Source of the DNA: an uncultured Enterobacterales bacterium
GTDB taxonomy: Bacteria; Pseudomonadota; Gammaproteobacteria; Enterobacterales; Enterobacteriaceae
Length of the DNA: 64,000 nucleotides
Assembly (NCBI GenBank): GCA_946478305.1
Contig: CAMLBO010000008.1
Coordinates: 26,870 to 90,869 of the forward strand
Direction: 5' to 3'
The notes under the pieces are model-generated. The model did not search any database. It was not told the DNA's origin and was given only the letters and a program-made list of their open reading frames with translations. Of this stretch, positions 38,369 through 46,178 are shown piece by piece. Made by a program: the position numbers and the translations under genes. Every line of letters begins with the position of its first letter. The first letter of the stretch is position 1.

Positions 38369-38371
38369 TTA

Positions 38372-38885
38372 TTATTGTTTTGGGTGTTTATAGCTTTTGG
38401 ACGCTGTCATTGTGCCAAACCAACAAGGGCCGGTGAGTGACGGCAGAATGACAAAAATGTCACCAATACCTCTCTTCCTTTATTCTGACCCCATCGGCAC
38501 CCTTTGAGATCTTATTAACGAAAAGTTTAACTCTGTCACCGATGTTTAACGTTAAGCGCTACGCCAGTGCGTTAATCACCCCCGTTGAATTTTACGAAAG
38601 AGTTTAAGTGGGGATGGACAGGCGAAATATCCTCAAAGAATAAAAGGATTAATAGAAAGGGGTTGTGTAAGTGATGATGAGGAAATAGCAGGGCGCAGCG
38701 TTGAGGTTATTCGCAGAGAAATCCAGTCAGGTGAAATGACTGGATTTTTTAGCAGCAGTGATTCAGATAATTTACCAGACCATCGATTATTAAAAGGCTG
38801 TAATCCGGGTAACTGACAGGTTGCCCGGATATGACCCTAATAGGGTGAAATGGCTTCCACCACAGGCTTGGGGAATTTGGCGAGG
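38372..38885. other. Intergenic region with two hairpins, possible small RNA
   Basis: No convincing gene. ATCCAGTCA/TGACTGGAT (38721-38743) followed by TTTTTT is a good plus-strand terminator without an annotated gene before it, so a small RNA could end at about 38750. A second hairpin at 38804-38829 (TCCGGGTAAC/GTTGCCCGGA, one mismatch) lies behind mesD on the minus strand. A frame open through 38590-38815 crosses the terminator hairpin and is not credible as protein. Confidence 0.4.
38719..38750 (+). terminator. Orphan rho-independent terminator
   Basis: Nine-base perfect stem ATCCAGTCA/TGACTGGAT with loop GGTGAAA-like and a T6 run. No plus-strand gene precedes it within 600 bp. Confidence 0.7.
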
Positions 38886-39920
38886 TTATTTAGCCAGGAG
38901 CTCTTTACGGACGATTTCTGCACCTGCACTTAAAGCATCCAGCTTGCCTCTGGCGACTGCGCGAGGTAAAGGGATCATGCCACAGTTGGTGCAAGGATAG
39001 AGCTTGTCGGCGTCGACAAACTGCAGGGCTTTTCGAAGCGTGGCGGCGACTTCCTCGGGTGTTTCAATGGTATTGGTAGCCACGTCAATAGCGCCCACCA
39101 TCACCTTTTTGCCTCGAATGAGCTCCAATAACTCTATTGGGACATGGGAGTTTTGACATTCGAGTGAAATGATATCGATATTAGATTTTTGCAGTTTTGG
39201 AAAAATCTCTTCATATTGCCGCCACTCTGTTCCCAGCGTTTTTTTCCAATCTGTATTCGCTTTGATCCCATAGCCGTAGCAAATATGTACAGCTGTTTCA
39301 CATTTAAGCCCTTCAATGGCTCTTTCTAACGTGGCAATTCCCCAGTCATTCACTTCATCGAAGAACACATTAAAGGCGGGTTCATCAAACTGGATAATAT
39401 CGACGCCCACAGCCTCTAATTCTTTGGCTTCTTCATTAAGAATTTTAGCAAATTCCCAGGCGAGCTTTTCGCGACTTTTGTAGTGGTTATCGTAGAGCGT
39501 ATCGATCATCGTCATCGGCCCTGGCAGGGCCCATTTAATCGGTTGTGTGGTTTGCTGGCGTAAAAATCTGGCATCTTCAACAAAAACCGACTTTTGGCGA
39601 CTCACAGGGCCAACAACCGTCGGTACACTCGCTTCATAACGGTTACGAATTTTAACGATCTCACGTTTTTCGAAATCAACGCCGTTGAGATTCTCAATAA
39701 ACGTCGTGACAAAATGCTGACGCGTTTGCTCGCCATCACTGACAATATCAATCCCGGCTTGTTGTTGATCCTCCAGGCACAAACGCAGAGCATCCTGTTT
39801 GCCGTCAATTAATTCCTGATCGTGTAATTTCCAGGGTGACCAAAGTGTCTCAGGTTGTGCAAGCCAGGAAGGCTTCGGCAAACTTCCCGCCGTCGATGTC
39901 GGTAATAATTTTTTCATCAC
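38886..39920 (-). CDS. mesD: Folate-independent-type methionine synthase MesD (MetE C-terminal family)
   Basis: A 344-residue single-domain enzyme related to the catalytic half of MetE. It has TAGSLPKPSWL, DIVSDGEQTRQHF, WALPGPMTMIDTLYDNHY, DIIQFDEPAFNVF, HICYGYG and the zinc-ligand motif CTNCGMIPLPR. The full MetE is about 750 residues with an N-terminal folate-binding half that is absent here. Its partner mesX (DUF1852) lies 25 bp upstream. By published work on the Mes families, MesD requires MesX and oxygen to make methionine, with the methyl donor not settled. It begins with two ATG codons. Confidence 0.85.
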   Translation of the reverse strand: MMKKLLPTSTAGSLPKPSWLAQPETLWSPWKLHDQELIDGKQDALRLCLEDQQQAGIDIVSDGEQTRQHFVTTFIENLNGVDFEKREIVKIRNRYEASVPTVVGPVSRQKSVFVEDARFLRQQTTQPIKWALPGPMTMIDTLYDNHYKSREKLAWEFAKILNEEAKELEAVGVDIIQFDEPAFNVFFDEVNDWGIATLERAIEGLKCETAVHICYGYGIKANTDWKKTLGTEWRQYEEIFPKLQKSNIDIISLECQNSHVPIELLELIRGKKVMVGAIDVATNTIETPEEVAATLRKALQFVDADKLYPCTNCGMIPLPRAVARGKLDALSAGAEIVRKELLAK

Positions 39921-39945
39921 AGGTGACCTTATATTTTTTAGTTAA

Positions 39946-40929
39946 TCAAAGAACGGAGTGAGCAGACCATTGTTCGAGAACATTCTGGTAGGGTTTGATG
40001 AAGTGTTCTTCAGTAAACCTTCCCTGTTCAACAGCCAACTGACTGCGTTCTTCCCGATCATAAATAATTCGGGTTAAAGAATAATCCTGGTAATTCAAGC
40101 TTGGTTGATACTGTTGTCCTGCTGCGGAATTGGCGTTATAAATCTCAGGCCGGTAAATCTTTTGGAAAGTTTCCATCGTGCTGATGGTACTGATCAGCTC
40201 AAGATTGGTGTAATCACTGAGTAAATCGCCACTAAAATAGAAAGCCAGGGGTGCAACGCTGTTTTCCGGCATAAAATAGCGGGCTCGTAATCCCATTTTT
40301 GCGAAATATTCATCCGTCAGGGAACGTTCGTCCTGCTGATATTCAACGCCTAATACAGGATGTTGATTGCCAGTGCGATAATAGATATTTTTACTTGAAA
40401 CACTCAGGCAAATAACAGGGGTTTTATTAAAAGATGCTTTATACGCATCGGAGTTAATAAAGCATTTAAATATATCCCCATGTAACTGGCCAAAGTTAGC
40501 CGGAAGGCTGAACTCACGTTGGTTTTTATTATGCTCTGACAGCAAAACGCTGAAGTCATAATCCCGCACATAAGAGGAAAAATTATTGCCCAGAATGCCT
40601 GGTAAACGTTGGTTGGTTTTTTTATCAACGATCGTCGTTTTCAATATTTCAATCACCGGGAAAGTATCGGTATTATTTTCAATATTGATATTCAACTGAG
40701 CCGTAATGATGTCAAGTTCTACAGAGTAGCGATCGGCCGTGGGATTGTCCCAATGAGCCAGAGAATTAAAACGGTTGTTAATCATTACCAGGGTGTTGCG
40801 CAAGTTATCCTGGCGTTTCTCACCCCTTGCCAAATTAGCAAAGTTAGTCGTAATACGCGTATCTTCCGAGGGGTTATAATTTTCGTCGAAACGAAGGCTC
40901 TTAATAGTAAATGTGAAGTTTTTATTCAT
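39946..40929 (-). CDS. mesX: MesX (DUF1852), partner of MesD
   Basis: A 327-residue DUF1852 protein. It begins NFTFTIKSLRFDENYNPSEDTRITTNFANLARG and has NRFNSLAHWDNP, HPVLGVEYQQDERSLTDEYFAKMGL and RYFMPENSVAPLAFYFSGD. DUF1852 genes are nearly always next to MesD and are needed for its activity. AGGAAG precedes the ATG. In the 350 bp upstream I see no tandem MetJ (AGACGTCT-type) boxes, so regulation by MetJ is not evident. Confidence 0.87.
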   Translation of the reverse strand: MNKNFTFTIKSLRFDENYNPSEDTRITTNFANLARGEKRQDNLRNTLVMINNRFNSLAHWDNPTADRYSVELDIITAQLNINIENNTDTFPVIEILKTTIVDKKTNQRLPGILGNNFSSYVRDYDFSVLLSEHNKNQREFSLPANFGQLHGDIFKCFINSDAYKASFNKTPVICLSVSSKNIYYRTGNQHPVLGVEYQQDERSLTDEYFAKMGLRARYFMPENSVAPLAFYFSGDLLSDYTNLELISTISTMETFQKIYRPEIYNANSAAGQQYQPSLNYQDYSLTRIIYDREERSQLAVEQGRFTEEHFIKPYQNVLEQWSAHSVL

Positions 40930-41283
40930 TGTAATTTTACTTCCTGACTTCTGATATAAAACCTGATGTTATTGCTTGCTTTTCAGGGCTTCCCGGTTTT
41001 ATTTTCGGGTTTTCTTTCAGCAGTCTTCATGTTTTATAAGGTTAATAACAATGTACAATTTATGCCTGAGTCATTGATTGAGGAAAAGTGATTTAATTTC
41101 ATTAAACATGAAGCCTATTCATGATCAGGTGTACGGACAGGGTTGTGGTAAAGCAGATGCTCAGGGTCACCGTTGAACACCAGCACTAAAGCAATGAAAG
41201 AGAAGAGGCATTATCGAAGGGGTATTTGGGGGAGGGCGGCGGTGATTTCGGCTTTCCCTAAGAAGAGCCAGGATTGAACTACC

Positions 41284-41985
41284 TCACACCTCAATATCAA
41301 ATAACTGTTTCAGCGCCAGTTGACCGCGAGAGGTGATTGTTACCTCCCGGTGGCCCGGAATCCGGGTTAACCAGCCCTTGTTTTCACAGTGAGTAAAGAA
41401 CGCCGCACCGGCATCGCCGCCGAGGTGAAAACGTCTTTCGCTCCAGTCCAGGCAGGCGCAGCAGGCTTTGCGGCGTGTTTTGCTGTCCAGCACCACGCCT
41501 GATGCCTGAAACCGTTGGCGGCCTTTTGGCGTCATTGAATTTCCGTCAGCCTCAAGCCAGCCCCGGCTGACCATTGCATCATAAATTCTGACGGCGACCT
41601 CACCGGCCAGATGGTCGTAGCAGGTACGGGAGGTTCTTAGCTGTTGTGGGGCGCGTGTTTGGGGAGACGGGACGCGCTTCCATGAAACACCCATCATCAT
41701 TTCAATCAGCTCGGCAATATCTTGCCCGGCCAGCCGGTAATAGCGGTGCCTGCCCTGGGATAGGCAGGTGACCAGTTTTTCACTGAACAGCCGGGCCAGA
41801 TGCGCGCTGGCAGTGGACGAGGCGACATCCGCCACGATGCTGAGCTCCGTTGCTGTCCATGCGCGGCCATCCATCAGGGCACAGAGCATTTTGATGCGCG
41901 ACGGGTCAGACATGGCGGCGGCAACTGCCGCCATGGAGAGCTCCAGCGAGTCATTGTCATCAACGGCTTCGATGTGTCTAAGCAT
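41284..41985 (-). CDS. ArsR-family transcriptional regulator
   Basis: A 233-residue regulator. The N-terminal winged helix has AAAMSDPSRIKMLCALMDGRAWTATELSIVADVASSTASAHLARL and LSQGRHRYYRL (about 20-90). The C-terminal half has a cysteine cluster CCACLDW and a second winged-helix-like region, longer than metal-sensing ArsR proteins of about 110 residues. It ends an operon with the ACT and ABM genes and starts 2 bp after the ACT stop, so it probably autoregulates the operon. Confidence 0.82.
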   Translation of the reverse strand: MLRHIEAVDDNDSLELSMAAVAAAMSDPSRIKMLCALMDGRAWTATELSIVADVASSTASAHLARLFSEKLVTCLSQGRHRYYRLAGQDIAELIEMMMGVSWKRVPSPQTRAPQQLRTSRTCYDHLAGEVAVRIYDAMVSRGWLEADGNSMTPKGRQRFQASGVVLDSKTRRKACCACLDWSERRFHLGGDAGAAFFTHCENKGWLTRIPGHREVTITSRGQLALKQLFDIEV

Positions 41986-41987
41986 GT

Positions 41988-42380
41988 TTACTCAGCCTCA
42001 ACGGCCCACTTTTCGGTAAGTTTGCCCGCGATAATATCATTGTCGGTGATGAGAATAAGTTGGTTCGCGTGATCGCTGTACTGCGTCAGGATATTGATTC
42101 CCTTTTCGGCCAGCACAGCGGCGATTTCACCCAGTTCACCCGGACGTTCCTGCTTCAGCTTTCTGATTAACGGCTGATGAACACGCCGAACCTCAATGCC
42201 AGCATTTTCCAGCACGGCTCTGGCTTTGCAGCCATCTTCAACCAGAAAGTGGGCGTGGCATTCCGAATCCGTGGTAAAAACCCCACCGCCTTCCAGCCCT
42301 ACGCCGTTACGCCCGAGCGTTGCACCTAAACGTCCCAGTTCACCGGGCGAATTTTTCAACATAACATGAATATCGTACAT
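41988..42380 (-). CDS. Tandem ACT-domain protein
   Basis: A 130-residue protein with two ACT-like repeats: [32 protein letters not shown] (about 3-35) and [23 protein letters not shown] (about 74-97). ACT domains bind amino acids. There is no catalytic domain. It lies 5 bp from the ABM gene and 2 bp from the arsR-type gene, so it may sense a ligand for this small operon. Function unknown. Confidence 0.75.
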   Translation of the reverse strand: MYDIHVMLKNSPGELGRLGATLGRNGVGLEGGGVFTTDSECHAHFLVEDGCKARAVLENAGIEVRRVHQPLIRKLKQERPGELGEIAAVLAEKGINILTQYSDHANQLILITDNDIIAGKLTEKWAVEAE

Positions 42381-42385
42381 CTGTT

Positions 42386-42700
42386 TTATCCCCGGTTTTC
42401 CGATGAGTAATCCCTGACAACCTGCGCGATGCGGATCCTGTAATAAGAAAAGAGGGATTCACGTCCTTCAGCCTGCGCTTCCTGATGGAAGACATTCTTC
42501 TTCCATTCGAGCACGGACTCCTCATCCCGCCACCAGGATAACGAGAGGATTTTTCCTTCCGTTGTCAGGCTCTGGAACCGCTCGATGGAAATAAAACCTT
42601 CAATGTCCGCCAGCAGGGGCTTTAATTCAGCGGCGAGTTGGAGATAGCGCGCCTGCCTGGCCGGAACCGTATCCGCTTCGAATATTACTGCGATCATCAT
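42386..42700 (-). CDS. Antibiotic-biosynthesis-monooxygenase (ABM) domain protein
   Basis: A 104-residue dimeric alpha/beta-barrel protein: [44 protein letters not shown] and [13 protein letters not shown]. This is the YqjZ/ABM pattern of small cofactor-free oxygenases and haem-degrading relatives. First gene of the ABM-ACT-ArsR operon. Substrate unknown. Confidence 0.78.
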   Translation of the reverse strand: MMIAVIFEADTVPARQARYLQLAAELKPLLADIEGFISIERFQSLTTEGKILSLSWWRDEESVLEWKKNVFHQEAQAEGRESLFSYYRIRIAQVVRDYSSENRG

Positions 42701-42799
42701 TCATCTCTCTGGAGTGGGAATGAGGATCACTTTAAGGTTTTAAAAACGGGATGCTTCGGCGGGGAACGAAATATGGCTGATGCTGCCAGTAAGATGACA

Positions 42800-43555
42800 T
42801 CACGCTTTCAAGACCGTGACGCCTTTTTCTTCCAGGCTGTTGATCCAATTCTCATCGGCGCCGTCATTAACCACCACCGTGTTGATTAACGAGAGGCTGC
42901 CAATGACAAATGGCGACGCGGCGTTGATCTTTTCCGGGGACACCAGCACAACTGTTTCCGCAGCTCTGCCGGAAAATGCACGTTTGATGCACGCTTCTTC
43001 ATAATCACCGGTGGTTAAGCCTGCTTCAGGATGAATCCCAGTGACGCCCATAAAGAAAATATCGGCATGAATGTTACCGATACCTTCAATGGCGGTCGCA
43101 CCAACGGTGACGATAGAGTGCTTATACAGTCGGCCACCAATTAAAATTACCTCGATGCCCGGATGCTCTGTCAGCCCCAGCGCAATGCTGGGACTGTGCG
43201 TCACCACGGTAATACACAGGTCGTGCGGAAGATGCGTAATGAGCTCCGAGGTTGTGGTTCCGCCATCAATAATCACCACCTGACCTGAAGAAATTAGCTT
43301 TGCTCCTTGCTGAGCAATCCTCTTTTTAGCTTCTGTTTTTAATGACCTGCGCTCAGAAAACGTGGCGACGGCTGACGATGACGGTAACGCGCCGCCGTGA
43401 ACGCGTTGTAAACGGCCTTCTGCTGCAAGCTCGCGCAAGTCCCGTCGAATAGTATCCTCGGAGACATCAAAACGGAGACTCAGATCTTTCGACAGAACCT
43501 GTCCATCGGCCGAGAGTTGTTCAAGGATGAGGTGTTTGCGTTGGCTGGTGAGCAT
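42800..43555 (-). CDS. DeoR-family transcriptional repressor
   Basis: A 251-residue regulator. The helix-turn-helix is SQRKHLILEQLSADGQV...DTIRRDLRELAAEGRLQRVHGGAL (about 3-50), followed by the sugar-phosphate-binding fold with VIIDGGTTTSELITHLP and FFMGVTGIHPEAGLTTGDYEEACIKRA. ATG 43555 has AGGAA upstream; a longer frame from 43648 runs through the divergent promoter. It faces nudK across 87 bp and probably represses the nudK-DUF4406 unit. Confidence 0.88.
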   Translation of the reverse strand: MLTSQRKHLILEQLSADGQVLSKDLSLRFDVSEDTIRRDLRELAAEGRLQRVHGGALPSSSAVATFSERRSLKTEAKKRIAQQGAKLISSGQVVIIDGGTTTSELITHLPHDLCITVVTHSPSIALGLTEHPGIEVILIGGRLYKHSIVTVGATAIEGIGNIHADIFFMGVTGIHPEAGLTTGDYEEACIKRAFSGRAAETVVLVSPEKINAASPFVIGSLSLINTVVVNDGADENWINSLEEKGVTVLKA

Positions 43556-43642
43556 GAGATTATTCCTGCTGTTGCACGTTTTATCTTGAATGTGCACGAT
43601 GTTGCTGTTTATGATGTTCACTCTACGTATAGGAAAGCCAGC

Positions 43643-44227
43643 ATGCAACCAAAACGCGCAGAAATACGCATCATTGACAGTAAGATCCTGTCCGATGACT
43701 GGTACTCACTAAAGAAATACAGCTTTGATATTCAGCGGCGAAATGGTGAATGGCAGCGCCAGAGCCGGGAGGTTTACGATCGGGGCAACGGGGCCACTCT
43801 ATTGCTCTTCAACCGCAATAGAAAAACAGTGATCCTGACCCGCCAATTCCGTTTTCCGATCTTTATGAATGGTCATGATGGCTATCTCATTGAAACTGCT
43901 GCAGGTCTTCTGGACAACATGGATCCCGAAAGCCGCATCAAAGCGGAAGTGGAAGAAGAAACGGGCTTTCGCCTTTCCAAAGTACAGAAGGTTTTCGAAG
44001 CATATATGAGCCCAGGCTCAGTGACGGAAAAGCTCTATTTTTACATCGCTGAATATGATGAGGGAAACCGGGCCAGTGCCGGGGGAGGGATTGAGGCCGA
44101 AGGCGAGGATATCGAAGTCCTGGAGCTGACTCTCGATGCTGCGCTTGCTGCCGTTGAAAGCGGTCTGATCGTTGATGGTAAAACCATTATGTTGCTTTAT
44201 CACGTGGCCCTGAAGGGCATTTTATGA
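43643..44227 (+). CDS. nudK: GDP-mannose pyrophosphatase NudK (Nudix hydrolase)
   Basis: A 194-residue Nudix enzyme (E. coli NudK 191) that cleaves GDP-mannose to GMP and mannose 1-phosphate. REVYDRGNGATLLLFN, RQFRFP, AAGLLDNMDPESRIKAEVEEETGF (the Nudix box carries the metal-binding E-x2-E-E), YMSPGSVTEKLYFYIAEY and GEDIEVLEL all match. AGGAAA precedes the ATG at 43643. It is 7 bp from the DUF4406 gene and divergent from a DeoR repressor. Confidence 0.9.
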   Translation: MQPKRAEIRIIDSKILSDDWYSLKKYSFDIQRRNGEWQRQSREVYDRGNGATLLLFNRNRKTVILTRQFRFPIFMNGHDGYLIETAAGLLDNMDPESRIKAEVEEETGFRLSKVQKVFEAYMSPGSVTEKLYFYIAEYDEGNRASAGGGIEAEGEDIEVLELTLDAALAAVESGLIVDGKTIMLLYHVALKGIL

Positions 44228-44234
44228 GGTTGCA

Positions 44235-44597
44235 ATGAATAAAAAACTGATTCTGATTGCAGGCCCTTACCGCAGCGGTACTGATGGAAAACAAGAGCTT
44301 ATCGAAGCGAATCTCGCCAGGCTGGAAAATGCCGCGCTGGCGGTCTACCAGCGTGGACACGTCCCCGTTATCGGCGAATGGCTGGCATTACCCCTGGCGA
44401 AAGCCGCAGGTTCTGAATCTATCGACGATGAGATCGGTGAGTCCATGATTTATCCGGTCGCGCACCGGCTTATTACAAAATGCGATGCCATTTACCGTAT
44501 TGAAGGCGCTTCTAAAGGGGCTGACAGGGATATCACTCTTGCCCGTCAGCACGGGCTAGCGATTTATACCCGCCTTGAAGACATTCCGGTAACATGA
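44235..44597 (+). CDS. DUF4406 protein (nucleoside 2-deoxyribosyltransferase-like)
   Basis: A 120-residue protein: KLILIAGPYRSGTDG (about 4-18), a middle helix with GHVPVIGEWLALPLA, and CDAIYRIEGASKGADRDITLARQHG. The AGPY...RxxGxSxGAD pattern is that of DUF4406, related to nucleoside deoxyribosyltransferases that sense or process nucleotides. Its place behind nudK suggests a nucleotide-sugar clean-up unit. This is inference. Confidence 0.8.
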   Translation: MNKKLILIAGPYRSGTDGKQELIEANLARLENAALAVYQRGHVPVIGEWLALPLAKAAGSESIDDEIGESMIYPVAHRLITKCDAIYRIEGASKGADRDITLARQHGLAIYTRLEDIPVT

Positions 44598-44603
44598 TTT
44601 TAT

Positions 44604-44639
44604 CTTCACACTGCCTGCAAACGTGCAGTCAGTGTGAAG
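44604..44639. terminator. Bidirectional hairpin between DUF4406 gene and yajD
   Basis: CTTCACACTG and CAGTGTGAAG form a perfect 10-bp stem, with an inner CTGCA/TGCAG stem. It lies between convergent genes. The T run is weak on both strands. Confidence 0.7.
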
Positions 44640-44680
44640 TGTCACGGATCTGGCAGACAGCCCAGCGTCAGACGCTGACA

Positions 44681-45028
44681 TTATTTCTTCTTATTAAGCA
44701 TCGACTGTAAATCAGCAAAGGGGTTATAGGTGGCTGCTGCCACATCGTTTTGCGCGTCCTCTCCCGCCACAACATTTGTTCCGTACAGATCAGCTTCAGT
44801 GTACTTCGAGTGTTCATTATCATGGCAAAACAGACACAGCAACTCCCAGTTACTGCCGTCTGGCGGGTTATTGGTATGGTCGTGATCGATATGGTGAACC
44901 GTTAACTCGCGCAGGTTTGAATAAACAAACTCCCGCGTGCAGCGCCCGCATACCCACGGGTAGATTTTTAGGGCTTTCTCACGGTATCCACTTTCCAGCC
45001 GCGCGTAGTTTTTTGGGATCAGAGCCAT
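44681..45028 (-). CDS. yajD: HNH endonuclease-like protein YajD
   Basis: A 115-residue protein almost identical in plan to E. coli YajD: IPKNYARLESGYREKALKIYPWVCGRC, ELTVHHIDHDHTNNPPDGSNWELLCLFCHD and NPFADLQSMLNKKK. The HNH motif (HHIDHDH, N, H) and two CxxC zinc pairs are intact. Cellular role unknown. Confidence 0.95.
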   Translation of the reverse strand: MALIPKNYARLESGYREKALKIYPWVCGRCTREFVYSNLRELTVHHIDHDHTNNPPDGSNWELLCLFCHDNEHSKYTEADLYGTNVVAGEDAQNDVAAATYNPFADLQSMLNKKK

Positions 45029-45212
45029 TGCCGATGTTACCTGTTATCAAGGGATAATTTTACGATAGTACCCCCAATATATCCCATAATGGAACTGGAG
45101 GAGAAATGCATGAGGGGAAGGGGGTTGATTTTTAATGGTAAATTTTACAGAAAGCAGGCCTGTGACCTGTCGTTTAGTTGCCCTTATTAATAACCTGTAA
45201 TTCAGCAAGCTA

Positions 45213-45539
45213 TCACATCATTTGTTCCTGACCGCTTTTAGCGTTTTTCGGAGTCTCTAAACCCTGCATAAGAATGTATTGTGCTTCTCTACGCTGGTGT
45301 TGATCAATTAAAGGTACAAGCCGTCTAAAATGTTCACTCGCACAATGCGCATCGAGTGCTGCATGATCCGGCCACTCCTCTATAAAAATGAAATGTCCCG
45401 GATCTTTTTCATCAACATACAAATCATACGCAAGGCAGAGAGGCTCTTTCTTCGTTGCTGCTACCAGCTCACGGTACAGAGGGAGAACGGTTGCAATACT
45501 CTCAGGTTTTATGAAATCTTCGGCAATGACTTTTAACAT
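45213..45539 (-). CDS. YgiN-type ABM-domain monooxygenase
   Basis: A 108-residue protein: MLKVIAEDFIKPESIATVLPLYRELV, CLAYDLYVDEKDPGHFIFIEEWPDHAALDAHCASEHFRRLVPL. This is the quinol-monooxygenase YgiN-like pattern, with the conserved EEW and AxH residues. ATG 45539 gives the usual N-terminus, with GAAGAG upstream; the frame begins earlier at 45599 without a site. It stands alone. Confidence 0.8.
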   Translation of the reverse strand: MLKVIAEDFIKPESIATVLPLYRELVAATKKEPLCLAYDLYVDEKDPGHFIFIEEWPDHAALDAHCASEHFRRLVPLIDQHQRREAQYILMQGLETPKNAKSGQEQMM

Positions 45540-46178
45540 TCGACACTCTTCATTAAAAATGGACAGGCGCACTATGTGGTAAGTCCGTATTTTGGACAAG
45601 ATTTCTTAGTGTTGTGCGGATAATGCGTTGAATCGCAGAAAATTATTCAGGCAGTTTTCAAATGTTGGTGCTTAGGCCATAACCAAATTGATGTGGCTAA
45701 ATATATCACGAATAAAAGTCGACATCATAGTTTTGAATGATAGGTAACCTCAATATTAATATAATTCAATATACATTTATTTTTATATTTCATATGAACG
45801 ATAAATTAGCTATTGCTTTCGATCTTATCACACCATGAAAAGTTACTTTGCCACTCAGGTGCTTGTAAGAGTTTTCGTAACGTTCTCTTAAAACTGTGGC
45901 CTGTTGCCTAACGTGATTTGATTAAGGTCCGGTTAAAATCATTCGTCACGGTCATAATTTAAAATCGGTTGGAACATTTTGAAATATCTGTGTATTAAGA
46001 ATATTCTTGTTCTGTGTGCGAAGACTAATCAGTTAATTCATACCATAAACTGCTGGCCCTTACTATTAGGGGCAAAGAGCAGGAAAAGACTGTTATAACT
46101 TGCAAGTCTGATTTATTTCTCCACTTCAAAGTTGTACTCTTTGTGTGGTTTTATACTTTAACTTTCAAGGAAGATGTT
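45540..46178. other. AT-rich intergenic region before the type VI island
   Basis: 640 bp without a credible gene. A weak hairpin, CTGCT...CCC-TTACTATTA-GGG...AGCAG, lies at about 46050-46082. It probably holds the vgrG promoter; I see no clear operator. Confidence 0.5.

Noticed and set aside
38590..38815. Open frame reading RIKGLIERGCVSDDEEIAG
   Set aside because: It passes straight through a perfect rho-independent terminator and has no start codon with a ribosome site.
40930..41283. MetJ operator upstream of mesX
   Set aside because: Only an isolated AGACTGCT-like octamer was found, not the tandem pair MetJ requires.
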